From: Tamarix chinensis
Lineage: Eukaryota > Streptophyta > Magnoliopsida > Caryophyllales > Tamaricaceae
DNA length: 64,000 bases
Assembly (NCBI GenBank): GCA_030549775.1
Contig: CM060172.1
Location: forward strand, 123,059,122 to 123,123,121
Reading direction: 5' to 3'
The notes under the pieces are model-generated. The model was not told the DNA's origin. It did no database searches and saw only the letters and a list, made by a program, of their open reading frames with translations. This document shows positions 1 through 12,339 of the stretch, piece by piece. The translations under genes and the position numbers were made by a program. Position 1 is the stretch's first letter. Every line of letters begins with the position of its first letter.

Positions 1-204
1 ATGTGATAATTAGCTCAAAATATGTTAAGTGTATTATGTGAATGTTTGGAGTGAATATGAATGGTTTAAGTCCAATAAATTAGAAAGTGGCTTTAAGTAG
101 GAATAGTAACCTTAACGGCGAAATTATTATCACATGTGTAAAATATTTGAGTTTGACATTAATTTTTGGATATGTCGCTAGTATTGGCATTATAGAAATG
201 TATT
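1..204. other. AT-rich sequence without recognised content
   Basis: No open frame, repeat end or motif that I can name. It ends where the LTR-family terminus begins. Confidence 0.4.
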
Positions 205-957
205 GTAGCACCCCAAAATTTACAACTAAAATTTTTCATTTGAGTGGAAACGTAAAGTAACATAATTAAGTGTTATCACCGTATTCGATATAAGTCTATC
301 TTATTACACCATCCTTATATCGAATACAAGATAAAATAGTTGAAAACTTAAAACATGGTAAAACAGAGAATGAGATATATTTCATAATTTTAAAAAGTGT
401 TTGGATAATTACTCTGAGTACAAAAGACAAAATGCATAAGAGAGATGCATTAAGAACTAAGAGTCTAAAGAGGTATCCGGGCCAAAATTGTCAACCGGAT
501 AACCTAACTCTATGACTCAATTTCTGAAGGGAAAAACATCACTCTTCCCAAGGAGTTTTATATGAAGGAAATTCATCCAAGGGGTCCTCAAAGATTTGCA
601 TAAACTCAACTAGGCATTCTGCTTGTGGGAATGAACAACACCCATAAAAAAAGATGATCAATATGCTACGTACTGAGTAGGATGAATATAAAGTCATATC
701 CAGGTTACACACAAAACATAAATCATATAGAAGAATGAGCTAGCACAATGATATATAATTTAAGATAACACTAATTTAAAATTCCATTAGTAGGTATAAC
801 CTCAATCCAGCTCTTCTTTATGTTGTCAGAACCCTGCTACTATTAATTCAATGGAATAAACTGAAACACCTCTCAAGGAAAAACACGCACGAACACTATT
901 AATAAACCGACGGAACAGACTCAACATTTTCCAAGTTAACACGCTTCTGGCCACTAA
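205..957 (-). mobile_element. Inverted 3' fragment of the long TGTAAC LTR family
   Basis: The stretch opens with TGTAGCACCCCAAAATTTA, a diverged form of the TGTAACACCCCCGAAATTTA end of the complete copy at 17983. Further in, the block around 625-690 (GGGAATGAACAACACCC, then GCTACGTACTGAGTA) matches the block at 18481-18532 of that copy in order and orientation. It stops at about 957 inside the equivalent of the 48-bp repeat motif (CTGGCCACTA). There it is joined head-to-head to the opposite end of the same family. This is therefore a partial minus-strand copy; the sense strand is taken as the pyrimidine-rich one. Confidence 0.6.
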
Positions 958-1299
958 TGTAATCCCCTGAAATTTTAAAAGCGTATAATTTAATAAATAA
1001 ATTTTATTTGGGATAAATTAGTCTTTAAATCTATTTAATTTAATTATTTTATGAATTTTTGAGTAAATAAAATTGGATATAAATATTTAATAAATTAAAA
1101 TAAATAATTTGTTATTTTACCACACTCTTATTATTTAAATAAATTTTTAAACCCTTATTTTACTAAACTTATCCTCTTTAAACCCTTATATTTTAATTAT
1201 ATTAAATTAAATTATTAAATAAATTTATTACCCAAAAATATTATATTTTATTATTTTATAAATTAAATTATTTTATTTAATCCCATTTTCCCTTTTCTT

Positions 1300-2520
1300 C
1301 TCCTTTTTATATTTTATTTCTTCTTCTTTTTTTCCTTGGGCCGCCAGCCGGCCTGCCTCTCCCTCACCCCTTGTGCGATTGGGCCCTGGCCCATCTCTCC
1401 CCCTCCTCCTTCCTTTCCTTTTCCTTTCCCCGACCCGGCTCCTTTCTTCCTTCTCTCGCGCGAGCCGGCCGACCGCCCCTTCTTTCTTTCCTTTCTTCTT
1501 AGACCGGGTCGGCCTGCTTCTTTCTTTTCTTCGGCCGCCCGTCGCACGCACCCAGTCCCCTCCCCTTCTTCTTCTTTCTTTCTTCTTCCTCTTTCCCCAG
1601 AAAAATTCCTGACCAAACCGCCATCCCTGCCACTCCACCTGCAACTCTCTCTACCCCCATTGATTCCCCTTATCTCTCTCTCTCTCCCTCTCGTCATTTT
1701 TTCTGCCCCATTCCGGTCCCACCATCCCTGTCTCCTTTCCCCATGCCCGGTCATACCTCCTTTCTCCCTCTCCCTGCAACTCACATTTCCCTACCCCTAC
1801 CACCCCTCGAGCTCCCTATCCCCTCCTTTCTCTTCCTCTTCTATTTCTTCCTCCTTCGCTGCCCGTTCTACATTTTTTCCCGAACTCCCCATGCTCCCCA
1901 ACCCTCTATTTTCTTTCCTTTCTTCTCCTTCCCTCACCCTCTCTATTTTTGCTTCGCCGCCTAGCTCCGCCGCCGCCGCCACCTCAACAGCCACCTGCAC
2001 CACCCCCTGCCACCCTCTACCTCAAACTCGAATCATGCCAACACCCATTGAGCTACCCCACAGCCTCCTTCTTCCTCCTCTCTTCTTTTTCTCTTCTTTC
2101 CCTTCCTTCTCGACAGCCACCCTGCACCGCCATATGCCGCCACCGTTCCGCCGCCTATTCCGCCACCTAAGCCACCACATTACTCCCTGCAACCCCCTCT
2201 ACCACCCTAAATCATCCTTTGGCAGAAACCACCACTTGCAAGCCCTCATTTTCCCCCTCCCTTTTCCTTCCTTCTTAGCCTTCCATTTCAAACCCTTCTC
2301 GGCCGCCACCTTCGCAGCCTCGCTGCCTCCACATCCGCCGCCCTCAGCTGTCTTTAACCCATCCCCGACCACCACTTACAATCTCTCTCCACCTCTGCAT
2401 CCTTCCCTTGCCTTAAATCTTCCCCCACATGCTTTTTTTCTTAGCCCCAAAACCCCAACCTGAAAATGCCCATTTCTCCCTATTTTCACCACCTTCGAGC
2501 CCCCTCCTTTTTCCTTTCTT
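1300..2520 (+). repeat. Pyrimidine-rich block inside the LTR-family copy
   Basis: Over 1 kb of strongly C/T-biased sequence. It stays open in one frame for 375 codons (1336-2463), but the product would be only proline, serine, leucine and phenylalanine low complexity, with no domain. Equivalent blocks sit in the other family members at 12340-13430 (+) and 21110-22130 (purine-rich on +, so inverted). It is a structural feature of the element and not a gene. Confidence 0.65.
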
Positions 2521-3189
2521 TGCATGCAGCTCATGCTAAATAAGTAGGATGAGCTGCTACCCTTCTTGATTTATTTGGGTAAAAATTTTAAGGTATAATA
2601 ATATTTTAAGTTAATTATTTTATTAATTAAGTGTTATAAAGCCTTATACTTTGATTTTTATTATTTCTAATGTAATAAGTCTTGATATTATTTTTAGGTA
2701 TTGGTTTTGATAATCAAAGCTTGAACCTTTAACCGGAATACGAGTAAGGTTTGTTTTTACGGGAATTGAGGTAACTGTTAAATCCCACTTAAACGCATGG
2801 ATTAACGTATGTTAGCACATTAGGATTTTTATTATGTTATTATGCTTAATATATGTTGTTTAATATCATATGCGTAGTTTATTGTGATGTTTGATAAAAA
2901 GAAGCATGTAGGTTATATGTTATGTATGGAAATATTATTTAAGGTAAGAGTTTGGTGGTTAATGAGAATGTTAAGTATTATCCATGTAGTATTATGGTAT
3001 TGTGATCTTTATTGCATGATTAATATTTTGTGAGTCTTAGGGGTATTTTAGTAATATATCTTGTACAAGAATATGGCCTAATATATATATGGGTGCTAAT
3101 AAGTATTTTATTGACTATAAGGGTTATGGATGAGGTGTTAATATTAATATTTTATGTAGTAATAATAATAATTTGATATAAGTGGTGTA

Positions 3190-3905
3190 CTAAGGGGAAA
3201 AATGATAACTTTAAATTAAAAAGGGTATTATGGTAATTTTGGAAGCAAGGGCAAAGTGGTAATTTGGTAATTAAAGCATAAAAGGGTAATTTTGGAATTT
3301 ATGGATAAATTGGTAATTTTGGAAGTATAAAGGATAAAGTGGTAAATTGTAAATGAAAAGGGGCAAATTGGTAATTTTGGAAGTAAGGGGAGTAAAATGG
3401 TAATTTTGTAATTAAAGGGTAAACTGGTAATTTTGGTAATAAAAGGGCAAAATGGTAATTTGGAAATTAAAAAGAGGTAAAATGGTAATTTCATAGTTAA
3501 GGATAAATGGTAATTTTATAAGTGAAAGGGTGTTATGGTAACTTTCGGAAGTTAAGTGGTAAAATGGTAGATTTGAAGGTAAAGGGGTAAAATGGTAATT
3601 TTGTAAATAAAAGGGGTAAAAGTGGAAATTGGAAAGGAGTAACTTGGTAATTATAATAATTGAGAAGGGTAAATTAATAATTTAAATAACTAAAGGGTAA
3701 TTTGATAATTTAATAATGGAGAAGGGTAAAATGGTAAACATGATAAGTTTGATGGCAATTTGGTAATCTAACCAACTAAAGGGGTAATTTGGTAATTAGG
3801 ATATTGAACAGGGGTAATTTTGTAATTTTGTAACTAAAGGGAAATTTGTTAATTATAATAAAGGAAATGGGTAAGTTGGTAATCTAACCAACTAAATAGG
3901 AAATA
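3190..3905 (+). repeat. Degenerate GGTAATTTTGG minisatellite
   Basis: About twenty imperfect units of the form AAAATGGTAATTTTGGAAG with A/G-rich spacers of variable length, roughly 20-45 bp per unit. The array lies inside the long LTR-family copy. A few scattered copies of the same motif (GGGGTATTTTGGTAATTTT) occur in the related copy at 14140 and 14280. Confidence 0.7.
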
Positions 3906-4659
3906 TATTAAGTGTAACAATTACCAATGGTGATTAGTGGCCTAATAAGGGTAGGAGATAGCTCAGTAACCTAAACCGAGTAAGGGTGTAGCTAAGATCG
4001 AATGTGTACTATATGTCCTACATGCCTTGGATGCCCTATATACTTTATATGTCGTGTTCTATATGCTATTATCTTAATTGTTTCATGTGTGGCGTGGCTC
4101 GGAACCAAGATGTGTTCATGTGCCCTATTTTAGTATGTGCTAATATGGATATGTTGTAAGTTATGATGTGATGTGATGTGGCCCTTTAGGACATGCATGC
4201 TAGGATAATTAATGTGGTAATGTGGGATGGAGGCATGAAAAAGAGAAACAGGAGAGAAAGATAACCAAGGGGAAGTAAGTTGGCTAATGGATGTATGGGA
4301 GGAACTAAGGTTTGCATGGGATGGTTAGAGTCCGCATGGGGGCAATCTTTACGTATGGAAATTTGCCTCGGGGCGTGAGGAAGGTAATAGAAGTGTCGTT
4401 TGGGTGTCTGGGGGCTTCGGGCAAAAAAGTACGTGGGACAGTATAAGGGTGAGTAGTAGACCAAACTAGGGTTTAGGAGGAAAACCTAATGTGAGAAGGT
4501 GGAAAAAAAAAGAAAAAAATAATAATAAAAATAAACGAGAATGAGTGAGGTAGAAAGTGAGGGTTGGATCTAAGGGTCATGACGTGTAGGGTGTTGAAAT
4601 AGTTGGGGATGTTTAAGGCAAAGAAGGATGGGCCACATGACCACTATGTCAAATTATAA

Positions 4660-5860
4660 ATCCAAGAGCATCGATAGATATTAATAAACATAATTTCATT
4701 TGAGAACTCGTCGGAGGTGAATCACCTATCAAAAGCATTGTATTATATATTTTCCTAGCTCTTTCAATGCGTCGATTATCAGTTAGTGGCTCCTCCTCAT
4801 GATCATTGACATGCCTACCTACTCGATTGATAATAAATTGATGTGTGCTAAATATGTACCAATCTATATAATTGTTTTTGGCTCTTTATAGAATTTTCAT
4901 AATATGTTTTATTTCATATTCCCAAATTGAAACATCGTCATCAAATGTGTATTTCTTAGGATTCCCTCCCTTATATACTTGATTGGGTTTAATAGGGTCC
5001 TTACATATGAGTTGTAAATAACTAAACAAGAACACCGATCGAGCATGTATAGCTTCTCTACATCCATATAATGTAGGCAACCACAAAATAATGCCAACTG
5101 ACATGTACAATAAGCACTCATAACATATGGATCCCATATCACCACATAAGCTATAAATTAATGTTTTATTTATTATTTTACAATATCAAATACTATATGC
5201 TAGGAACATAAAAATAATAATATACATGTTTCATCAAAATAACATCAAATGCATCTTGATAGTGCATAAAATATGAGGAATCTTATCAAAAGGAAGCTTA
5301 CTATTCCATCGCACAACCTGTATATCCATACTCTCATAATCATAATTAGTCCCAAATTGTAAAAAATGCTTGTATATTTAGTTTGTTAGAATTTAAATTT
5401 ATTTAGATATTTAAAATATAATGTAGTATTTTTAAATATGATAAAATTGACTCCAACAACATGCCACCCAATAATTTTTATTGCTCTGTATCTTGATGCC
5501 ACACCAAGCTAATGATACATGTAAGTAAAGGTAACAACTCCCCATGCATAGTTGATAACCTTTTCTAGATCAGTGAAAGACTATAGGTAATATGGACCAA
5601 CACAATGTTGAGATTCATCAGTAGATAAAGTAGATCTTATAAGCCTTAATATGTAAGCCCTATCACGATCTTCTAGTGTCATTTTATCCATGGTATATAA
5701 AATAATTTTACACTTAAGTCTACTAGTACATAATTTCAAACCTTTATTCTCAGTTGTACGAAACATGCTAGCAATAATATACCCTATATACTCATGACTC
5801 ATATTGGCCTGCAACACATCCCCTATCAACTTGTAGCCCCAATATTTGATGGAGATCATG
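4660..5860 (-). pseudogene. Plant mobile domain (PMD) pseudogene, copy 1
   Basis: On the minus strand, 5859-5581 encodes a stretch with RAYILRLIRSTLSTDES, which resembles the RAYILRLIGG..F.DKS core of the aminotransferase-like plant mobile domain found in MAIN-type proteins and some Mutator-like elements. Downstream, after frame breaks, 5560-5450 reads MGSC..LYLHVSLAWC (compare WGSAVLAYLYRELC in the family), and 5145-5030 reads WDPY followed at the right spacing by LDRCS (compare W.PY...DRVLRQFG). Several stops and frameshifts interrupt it. Identification is from remembered family consensus and is moderate; the frame breaks make it a clear pseudogene. Confidence 0.55.
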
Positions 5861-6038
5861 GAGGGTAATCATCATCTCTCCCCAAAGCATATGAAAGTTA
5901 CTTTTATTGGGCTACCCTCTCTCCACAAATGCTGAAATTAGTGGAGTTTTATGATGTAAGAAAATAATAGCTAGAAGATGAAGGAAGCCCGTTTGTTAAA
6001 TGTGATGTTTAAGCATGTATGGACCTTTAACACCTACA

Positions 6039-6780
6039 TAGTTGGTAAACTTTTGATCCGCATCTTATGATTCTATGATTATATGATCAAAAAATCATTA
6101 AACAATCAACTATTGTAAGTAGAATCTTAACGTAGTAGAATTGTTGTAGAATCTTACGATCCCATGTAGAATTGGTAGAATCTTACGATATTAGGTAAAA
6201 TATTACGATCCTACATGCCGACTATAATTTGTTTTATCTATTTACCTTAAAATCTATTTTTTATCTTATTATCAATATATTTCTTCCTAACTCTAAGTAT
6301 TAACCCTATTATTTTATAGAAACTATTTATTGAGTACCAAACAATGCGAAGAATGAACAAATGAGACAATAGCAAAATCAATTGTTGGAAAAAAAATTAC
6401 TTACAAAAAGTCCAAACTCAAAATGTAGAGTAAACTAAATATATTAAATTTGTGAGATTTTTTTTGCTAATTTCTATTTAGTTTATAATTATACTTTTTA
6501 TTTTCTTTTGTGGTATTGTTAGCTTTTTTATATGCTTGATCAATATAAAAATATTTTTTTTATGCATATAATCGACAATGTATGTTGTTATAACTTAATT
6601 AGTAATCAAATAAGAGTTTAAGAAAGAGATATTTAGTGATTTTTAACCTCAATTATATGATTTTGTTGCATATAGGTATATTTAGGTCATATTTTTGTGA
6701 TATTTGTAGAATCTTACGATCCTTTGATTCAATTCTGATGACCCTTATTGATTATAGGTAGAATATCGATTCTAACAACA
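6039..6780. mobile_element. Non-autonomous element, MITE-like family A (copy B)
   Basis: The left end reads TAGTTGGTAAACTTTTGATC. The right end, reverse-complemented, reads TGTTGTTAGAATCGATATTC. The interior repeats GTAGAATCTTACGATC in several places (about 6150-6200 and 6706-6722). Ends and interior match the elements at 31598-32508 and 56053-57118. No open frame. Target duplication not resolved. Confidence 0.45.
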
Positions 6781-8199
6781 TTGAAAACATAATCAATATA
6801 CAAAAAAGAAGAAGTAAGAATAGTTAATTATTATTTACAACATAGAGATGAATTTTTCAATATAAAAAGATATTGTAATTTGCGTGTGTCCCATGTCATA
6901 TCATCAATGCAATATAGCCACAAAAACTAAGAATTAGTGAGGGATTTATCAACCCTCCAGGTCATGAGCTACCAATCATTCTCCCTAGGGATATATTGAA
7001 AAGTAGCACCAATGTTTATAGCAACATTCACCACATTGTTATAATCAATATGAGGGTTAGAATGTTATACATTATCGATACTAGAAGGAGGTTGCATATT
7101 ATCCTTGTGAAAGTGATGTTGATCATAAAAATGGACTGAAGTAAAGGGAGAACCATCTTCTATATAATCACTAAATGATGGTAGTCGAGTTGATGAGTTC
7201 GGCTCATATGTTGAACTTATAACCGATTGTTCATTTTGTTAAAGTTGACTCCTCCCATCCTAATTTTTTTTCAGACCTAAACTCTAAATGAATATGCTCC
7301 CAACCACTCATTTTGAATAAATAAAATTTAAGAATAAATAATTCAATTTAGGACTTTAAAATAAATGAGTTTATATAAATAATTTTGAACAAATATATAA
7401 ATAAATAATTTTCTATATTATTAAATTAAATTATTTAGACCTACTTTTTTATATATGATTAAATATAATATATAATATAAATTAATTGTTGTAAATTAAA
7501 TATTAAAACACTAATTAGTTAGATTTAAAATATTTAACATGTTGCTTTCTTAATTAATTTCAAATATATATAATTGGAATTAGTTGATAAAAGAAATTAA
7601 GACTAAGGGAGGGTTGTGTGCAAGGGACTAAATCTTTGTGCAAGCCTTAAGATCTATATTGTGATGTGCAACGAAGGAAGAAATATGTGCACAACAAAGG
7701 GGGAAAAGAGTTGCGTGAAACCATGGAAAAATGATAGTGCACATCGAGGTACAAACTTGCTATTTGCAAGCCTGGTATATATGGTCCTACAACACTCATA
7801 GAATGTATATTACCATAAAATAGTGTCATAGGACAACCACTCCTCATGCTAGTTACCTTGTACAAATCACATATCACCTATAACAAAAGGATTATACTTA
7901 TTTCACTATAAAAACTATAATAAACATATAAGGACATTTTAAGTTGAATGAGTATACCTTTATTGTAAACATAGCATTAATCACCATTCAGTGGTATCCA
8001 AGCATATAATTAATATTTTCAAAAGATCGATCACATCGCCATCTTTGACAACATAGCATGTCAGATTCCTAATCACACATAATATAATCGAAATCACGGA
8101 AGTGTTCATATATCAAAGTCTATTATAAAACATATGTTAGAATTAAAATTAGATGATCAAATAATATATTATATAGATGATAGCTATAGAATTTCCTAA
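6781..8199. other. AT-rich spacer between the two PMD remnants
   Basis: No gene recognised. A few frames of 60-76 codons around 7616-7877 overlap on both strands and show no domain. Some of this stretch may be decayed flanks of the PMD-bearing element. Confidence 0.35.
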
Positions 8200-8990
8200 A
8201 ACAGAGTTGCACATCTTGATATTTGAGCAGCTTTAGATCTAGATGTTATATTGAGTTGTCTATATAAGACAACAAGTACAACTATCCTACGTGTATAGTA
8301 TTTCACAACCGTGAGATCTTGGAGAAACATAAGCTAATATAGGTTTACTCGATTGGACGATTTATCCACAAATAACGACACGCTGAGCAACCATAGTAAG
8401 TACATAATAGCTTTATTATCCCTTAGTAACTAGTCCAATGTACATAGGGTACGAACCATTGAGAATTCCGTTATGCTCCCTATAGTCATTACATTTGCAT
8501 CCTCTTACTCCATACCAAATAGGGCAACTAATTTATATATCACTTGCAAATAAGTTTCATCTATATCAGTCGCATATAATGGATGGCCATCAACGTTCAG
8601 TCCTAATATATGTTGCACATCTAAGAGGGTGATGGTCATCTCACCCTACAACATATGAAAATTATTCATTTCTGGCTACCATCTCTTTATAAAGGATACG
8701 AGAAGCCAATCTACATACAAAAAAATGATGGTCGTCAAATGCACTAATCTAATGCCACAAATTTGGGTAAAATAATAATTAGAAATGGCACTCGTCCAAT
8801 TACTAAGCTGCTTTGATCTAGTGTGAACCCTTAAAAGTTTGTGATCGTAAACAACAAAATAGATAAATTTCAAAGACCTTGTACATTTTTTGTTGCATCG
8901 TATCTCACTAATAAAAGGTTTTGTAATATCCATTACACTCCTCAAAGTTGGTTTTGCTATTTTTTCAATTTCATTTCTATATTGCATTGA
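8200..8990 (-). pseudogene. Plant mobile domain (PMD) pseudogene, copy 2
   Basis: Minus strand. 8987-8676 is open and ends in VDWLLVSFIKRW; the same frame then reads PEMNNFHML and GEMTITLLDVQHILGLNVDG, separated by TAG codons where tryptophan is expected (one base from TGG). This follows the PMD signature of a '.RW.PET..FH.P.GE.T.TL.DV..L.GL..DG.P' segment. Further on, LLRDNKAIMYLLWLLSVSLF and DKSSNRVNL match the second PMD core also present in copy 1, so the two remnants are overlapping copies and not halves of one gene. Likely a relic of a PMD-carrying transposon or of a dispersed PMD gene family. Confidence 0.65.
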
Positions 8991-8999
8991 AGTGGTGAC

Positions 9000-9660
9000 T
9001 CCATGACCTTTAGTTCTATTTAATGTCTTTCCTTTCCTGTGACTCTTCTAAATTTCAATAAAAAAAATACTTCAATTATAATCAAGTATATGCATAAATT
9101 GAATCAATTACAAATATAATGTCTATAATATGATGATATGTGTAGTCAACTTTATGATTACATCAAATAAATCAAGATTGTCTAGTCAATATGTTTGCTT
9201 TCTATAATCGGTAATACTCGACTAGCCAAGTCTATGGAATTTTTATATGAATCATCCCCAATGTTCAAAGTTAAGTGTATCATAGAAGTAGAAGACCGTA
9301 CTTTCTATTTATGGATCCTACCAAATACTAATTGTTACACATTTTGAATTAATTGTTAGAAAAGGCTCCATATATACCATGACAAATACGAGAGAGGAGG
9401 ACTAAACAATAAGATATAATACATAAAATGAGTTGTTGAGAAAGAAATGGCATGCAATTAAGAAAAGATAAGATATACCACCGGTGAAAATAAAATAAGA
9501 AAGGACATGCAACTACAAAATAAAAAGTAGCAGCATCTAGATCCACCACTCCAATCTAGATATACTAGTTCTATCTAATAAATCTAACAATCCTACCTAT
9601 CTCAATACGCCGCGTACCATTTCTGGCTTCAAGATTTCATGCTACCAAGCCACAATTGAG
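9000..9660. other. AT-rich spacer without recognised content
   Basis: No frame with domain character. One 66-codon minus-strand frame at 9349-9549 is hydrophobic by composition only. Confidence 0.35.
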
Positions 9661-9728
9661 TGAGGAGCTAATACCGGTAGGCCATAGTTGTGTGAGGAGC
9701 TAATACCGGTAGGCCATAGTTGTGTGAG
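9661..9728 (+). repeat. Two tandem copies of a 32-bp unit
   Basis: The unit begins TGAGGAGCTAATACCGGTAG at 9661 and recurs exactly at 9693. It lies just outside the solo LTR. Confidence 0.85.
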
Positions 9729-9734
9729 TCTCTA

Positions 9735-9739
9735 ATGTT
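9735..9739 (+). repeat. Target-site duplication ATGTT (left)
   Basis: Matches ATGTT at 11500-11504 on the far side of the solo LTR. Confidence 0.7.
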
Positions 9740-11153
9740 TGATGAGTTCATATTTTAACATATTTTATACCCTTATAATCTTAGTTTTTAGTATTTTATT
9801 TAAGTAATATATGTAAATAATAATAATTTTATACCTAAGTGATAATAATTGCATAAATATTATTATTTGAGTTAAAATGATATAAATATAATAACTTTAG
9901 AGTAAAAAATTATTTATAATTTTATTTTGTGGGTAAAGTAAAAAAAAGAAAAAAAATAATGTTAGGCCTTTGGACCGAAGGCCCAATGGCCTGGGAACAA
10001 AAGAGATGATTGAGAGAAGAAAGAATTATAAAGAAACTAGCAACAACAATGAAAGGAGGGCACACGATACCCAAACAAAAAAAAAGAGGTCAGCAACACA
10101 TAAGGAAAAAAGAGAAAAACAAGCCATTAGGATGAAAAGCAGCAATAAAAGAAATGAAAAAAAAAGTAGGAGAGAAGGATAAGTCAGTGCATAGAGTCAT
10201 GAGGAGCAGCGCGGAAGGATAGAAGGGGGAGCAACGCAGAGGACATAAAATAAAGAGAGCAAAAGACAGGTGACACAAGAACTGAGGAGTCGCATAAGGT
10301 TGCGCCAAAGAAGAAAAACACAATGCACGTCAGCAAAAGGAAAAAAAGAAAAGAAAAAGAAGACTACACCAAAATCAAAAGCGAACCGAGAAGAAATAAA
10401 AGAGAAAAGGGAACAGGAATAATTTATTTCAGATAAAATTAATTATTTTTCCATCTAAATAAAATTTTTATCTTTCATCTAAAATTAATTCTGATTATTT
10501 CTTTATTTATTTTTGATTTGTATTTTTGATATATATTTCTATGTATTTAATTCAATAATTATGACTAGTTGATTATTTATTATTGGTGAATAGTCTGAAA
10601 CTCTAGATTATGGTTTAAGATATGGTTTTATTTTTCTTTGTTTTATGAGATTATTCTTTGAATCTATTTTAATTGATATCATTTATATATATGATTATAT
10701 TAAGTATAATTTATATGGTGTATGCCTTGTTCTAGTTTTCTTATAGTGACAATATATATGATTATTTTTCTACTAGGTGGCCATATAAATATACTAGAAT
10801 TTTTATGTATAAATTGCAGCTAGGTTAGATAAAAACTCACCTAATTATTTTTTGATTCTAACCGAAGTAGTAAAATGTTTAGATACTTGTGGTCAAAGAA
10901 GAAAAATACAGGTAGAAATGCTTATTGTACTAGTTTGGGTACTTAAATTGCCATCCTTCCAATTATATTTAATGCATTAAATCTAGTTAAATATAGGATC
11001 TGCTTGTTGCTACTATACTGCTAGTATTTAATAGGATTAATATTGGTGCTTTGTCATATTAATTATTTTAGGGAAGTAATATAAAGCGTGTAGACTTATT
11101 TTTAGTGTACAACTTGGTCAATCTCTTTCTCATGATTAAATAATGACTAAGAA

Positions 11154-11193
<40 letters not shown>

Positions 11194-11499
11194 TTTGACT
11201 TAATCTAGTGGTAGATTTTGATTTTCCTAGCATATTTATCATAATTATAGTTATCCATTATTTTTATTATTTTATTTTATTTATTATTTTTAATATTTTA
11301 TAATTTTAAAACCCCCATTAGTGTTTTTCCTATTTATTTATTTTGTGTGATTTAGAGTTTTTATTTTTATTATTTATTTTTAAGCTAATTAAATAGACGT
11401 GAACTCTCTTAATTTTCGGTATAGAATGATACCCTTATTTACTAGTACTACAATTATCAACAAGAGAGTTTAAATTGCGTGCCTGCTACAACCATACCA
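9740..11499 (+). mobile_element. Solo LTR, 1760 bp, with 5-bp target duplication
   Basis: The segment begins TGATGAGTTCATATTTTAAC and ends ACCATACCA, so it has TG...CA ends. It is flanked by identical ATGTT at 9735-9739 and 11500-11504, the 5-bp duplication typical of LTR retrotransposon integration. No primer binding site, polypurine tract or coding region follows, so it is a solo LTR left by recombination. It contains a 450-bp purine-rich block (9970-10425) and a TTA microsatellite (11157-11191). The TGATGAG start recalls long LTRs of gypsy elements (Athila/Tat types) in dicots, but that assignment is from memory. Confidence 0.75.
11157..11191 (+). repeat. (ATT)n microsatellite
   Basis: About eleven uninterrupted ATT units. 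Confidence 0.95.
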
Positions 11500-11504
11500 A
11501 TGTT
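11500..11504 (+). repeat. Target-site duplication ATGTT (right)
   Basis: Right-hand copy of the duplication flanking the solo LTR. Confidence 0.7.
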
Positions 11505-12095
11505 GACAAGCCTTAATTGCGTTAGGCGTTAATGCTAGAAGGCCACCACTACATAAGGCACCGCCATTAGAAGCCCACTGCCCAGCGCTATGTGAGCTAA
11601 TTTTGTGTGTTGAGAACGATAAACAACATTACACAGAAGCAGATCTGACAAAATGAGGAACATATCTCAAAATTAAAAAAAAAAAGGCCAGCCATTACCT
11701 TGGTTGTGTTTGGCCAATATACTTGCTTCTTCTACACTCCAAATTAGGTTATGGTTTTTAGAATAAGTTGGGATATAAGATCATCTGAACGAGAAAGAGA
11801 AAGATAAGGCAGGAAGAAGGAGGAAAAAATGAGAAAGGAGAGTGGAACAAGGTGGGTGATATTATAACTAAATCAGAGGTATTATGGTAATTTATGTTTT
11901 TATTTTTCATATAATAAATGGGTCCCATTCTACATAGATGCCCCCAAAATTAAGGGTATTTTAAACTGGTAGTTAAAATTTCTTCCTAATCTCAACTTTG
12001 AGGATATTAATGTGGGGGTTAACAACTACCTCAAATTTAACATTTCTTAAAAAAATTGAGTGCCTAAAGTGTAGAAAACAAGGAACGTTAGGATT
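11505..12095. other. Spacer without recognised content
   Basis: No gene or element end identified between the solo LTR and the next long LTR-like copy. Confidence 0.4.
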
Positions 12096-12339
12096 TGTTA
12101 CAATATCTTGAATTTTTATAACCCTAAATGATGTAATTATTTTCATTAACATTTAACCCACAAATCTAGATAAATTATTATAAATATTTTATATATTTAT
12201 TTATTTAAATAAATCATAAACCTATAATTTTGCTGGATTTATTTTCTTAATTTGATACTCTAAATATTGGATAAATTAATATAATATTAACCTAAAAACC
12301 TAATTTTAATCTAACTTTAATTCTAACCATAAATCTAAT

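Larger units (their letters stand above)
958..4640 (+). mobile_element. 5' part of a long LTR-family copy (probable LTR fragment)
   Basis: It begins TGTAATCCCCTGAAATTTTA near 959, matching the reverse complement of the right end of the complete copy (22440-22487), including the following ATAATTTAATAAA and TTTATTTGGGATAA blocks. Layout: AT-rich leader (960-1300), a 1.1-kb pyrimidine-rich block (1300-2520), AT-rich sequence, a GGTAATTTTGG minisatellite (3190-3900), then a segment with GGCCCTTTAGGACATGCATG (about 4180), which is also found inverted at 20030-20050. The 3' end is absent: homology fades near 4640, where plant-mobile-domain remnants start. No coding capacity for gag or pol is visible. 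Confidence 0.6.

Noticed and set aside
1336..2463. 375-codon open frame, the longest in the window
   Set aside because: Product is proline/serine/leucine/phenylalanine low complexity from a C/T-biased block inside an LTR; the same block in relatives is broken in this frame.
3190..3905. CRISPR-like array of short repeats
   Set aside because: Units are imperfect, spacers are neither uniform nor unique, and the host is a plant nuclear genome.
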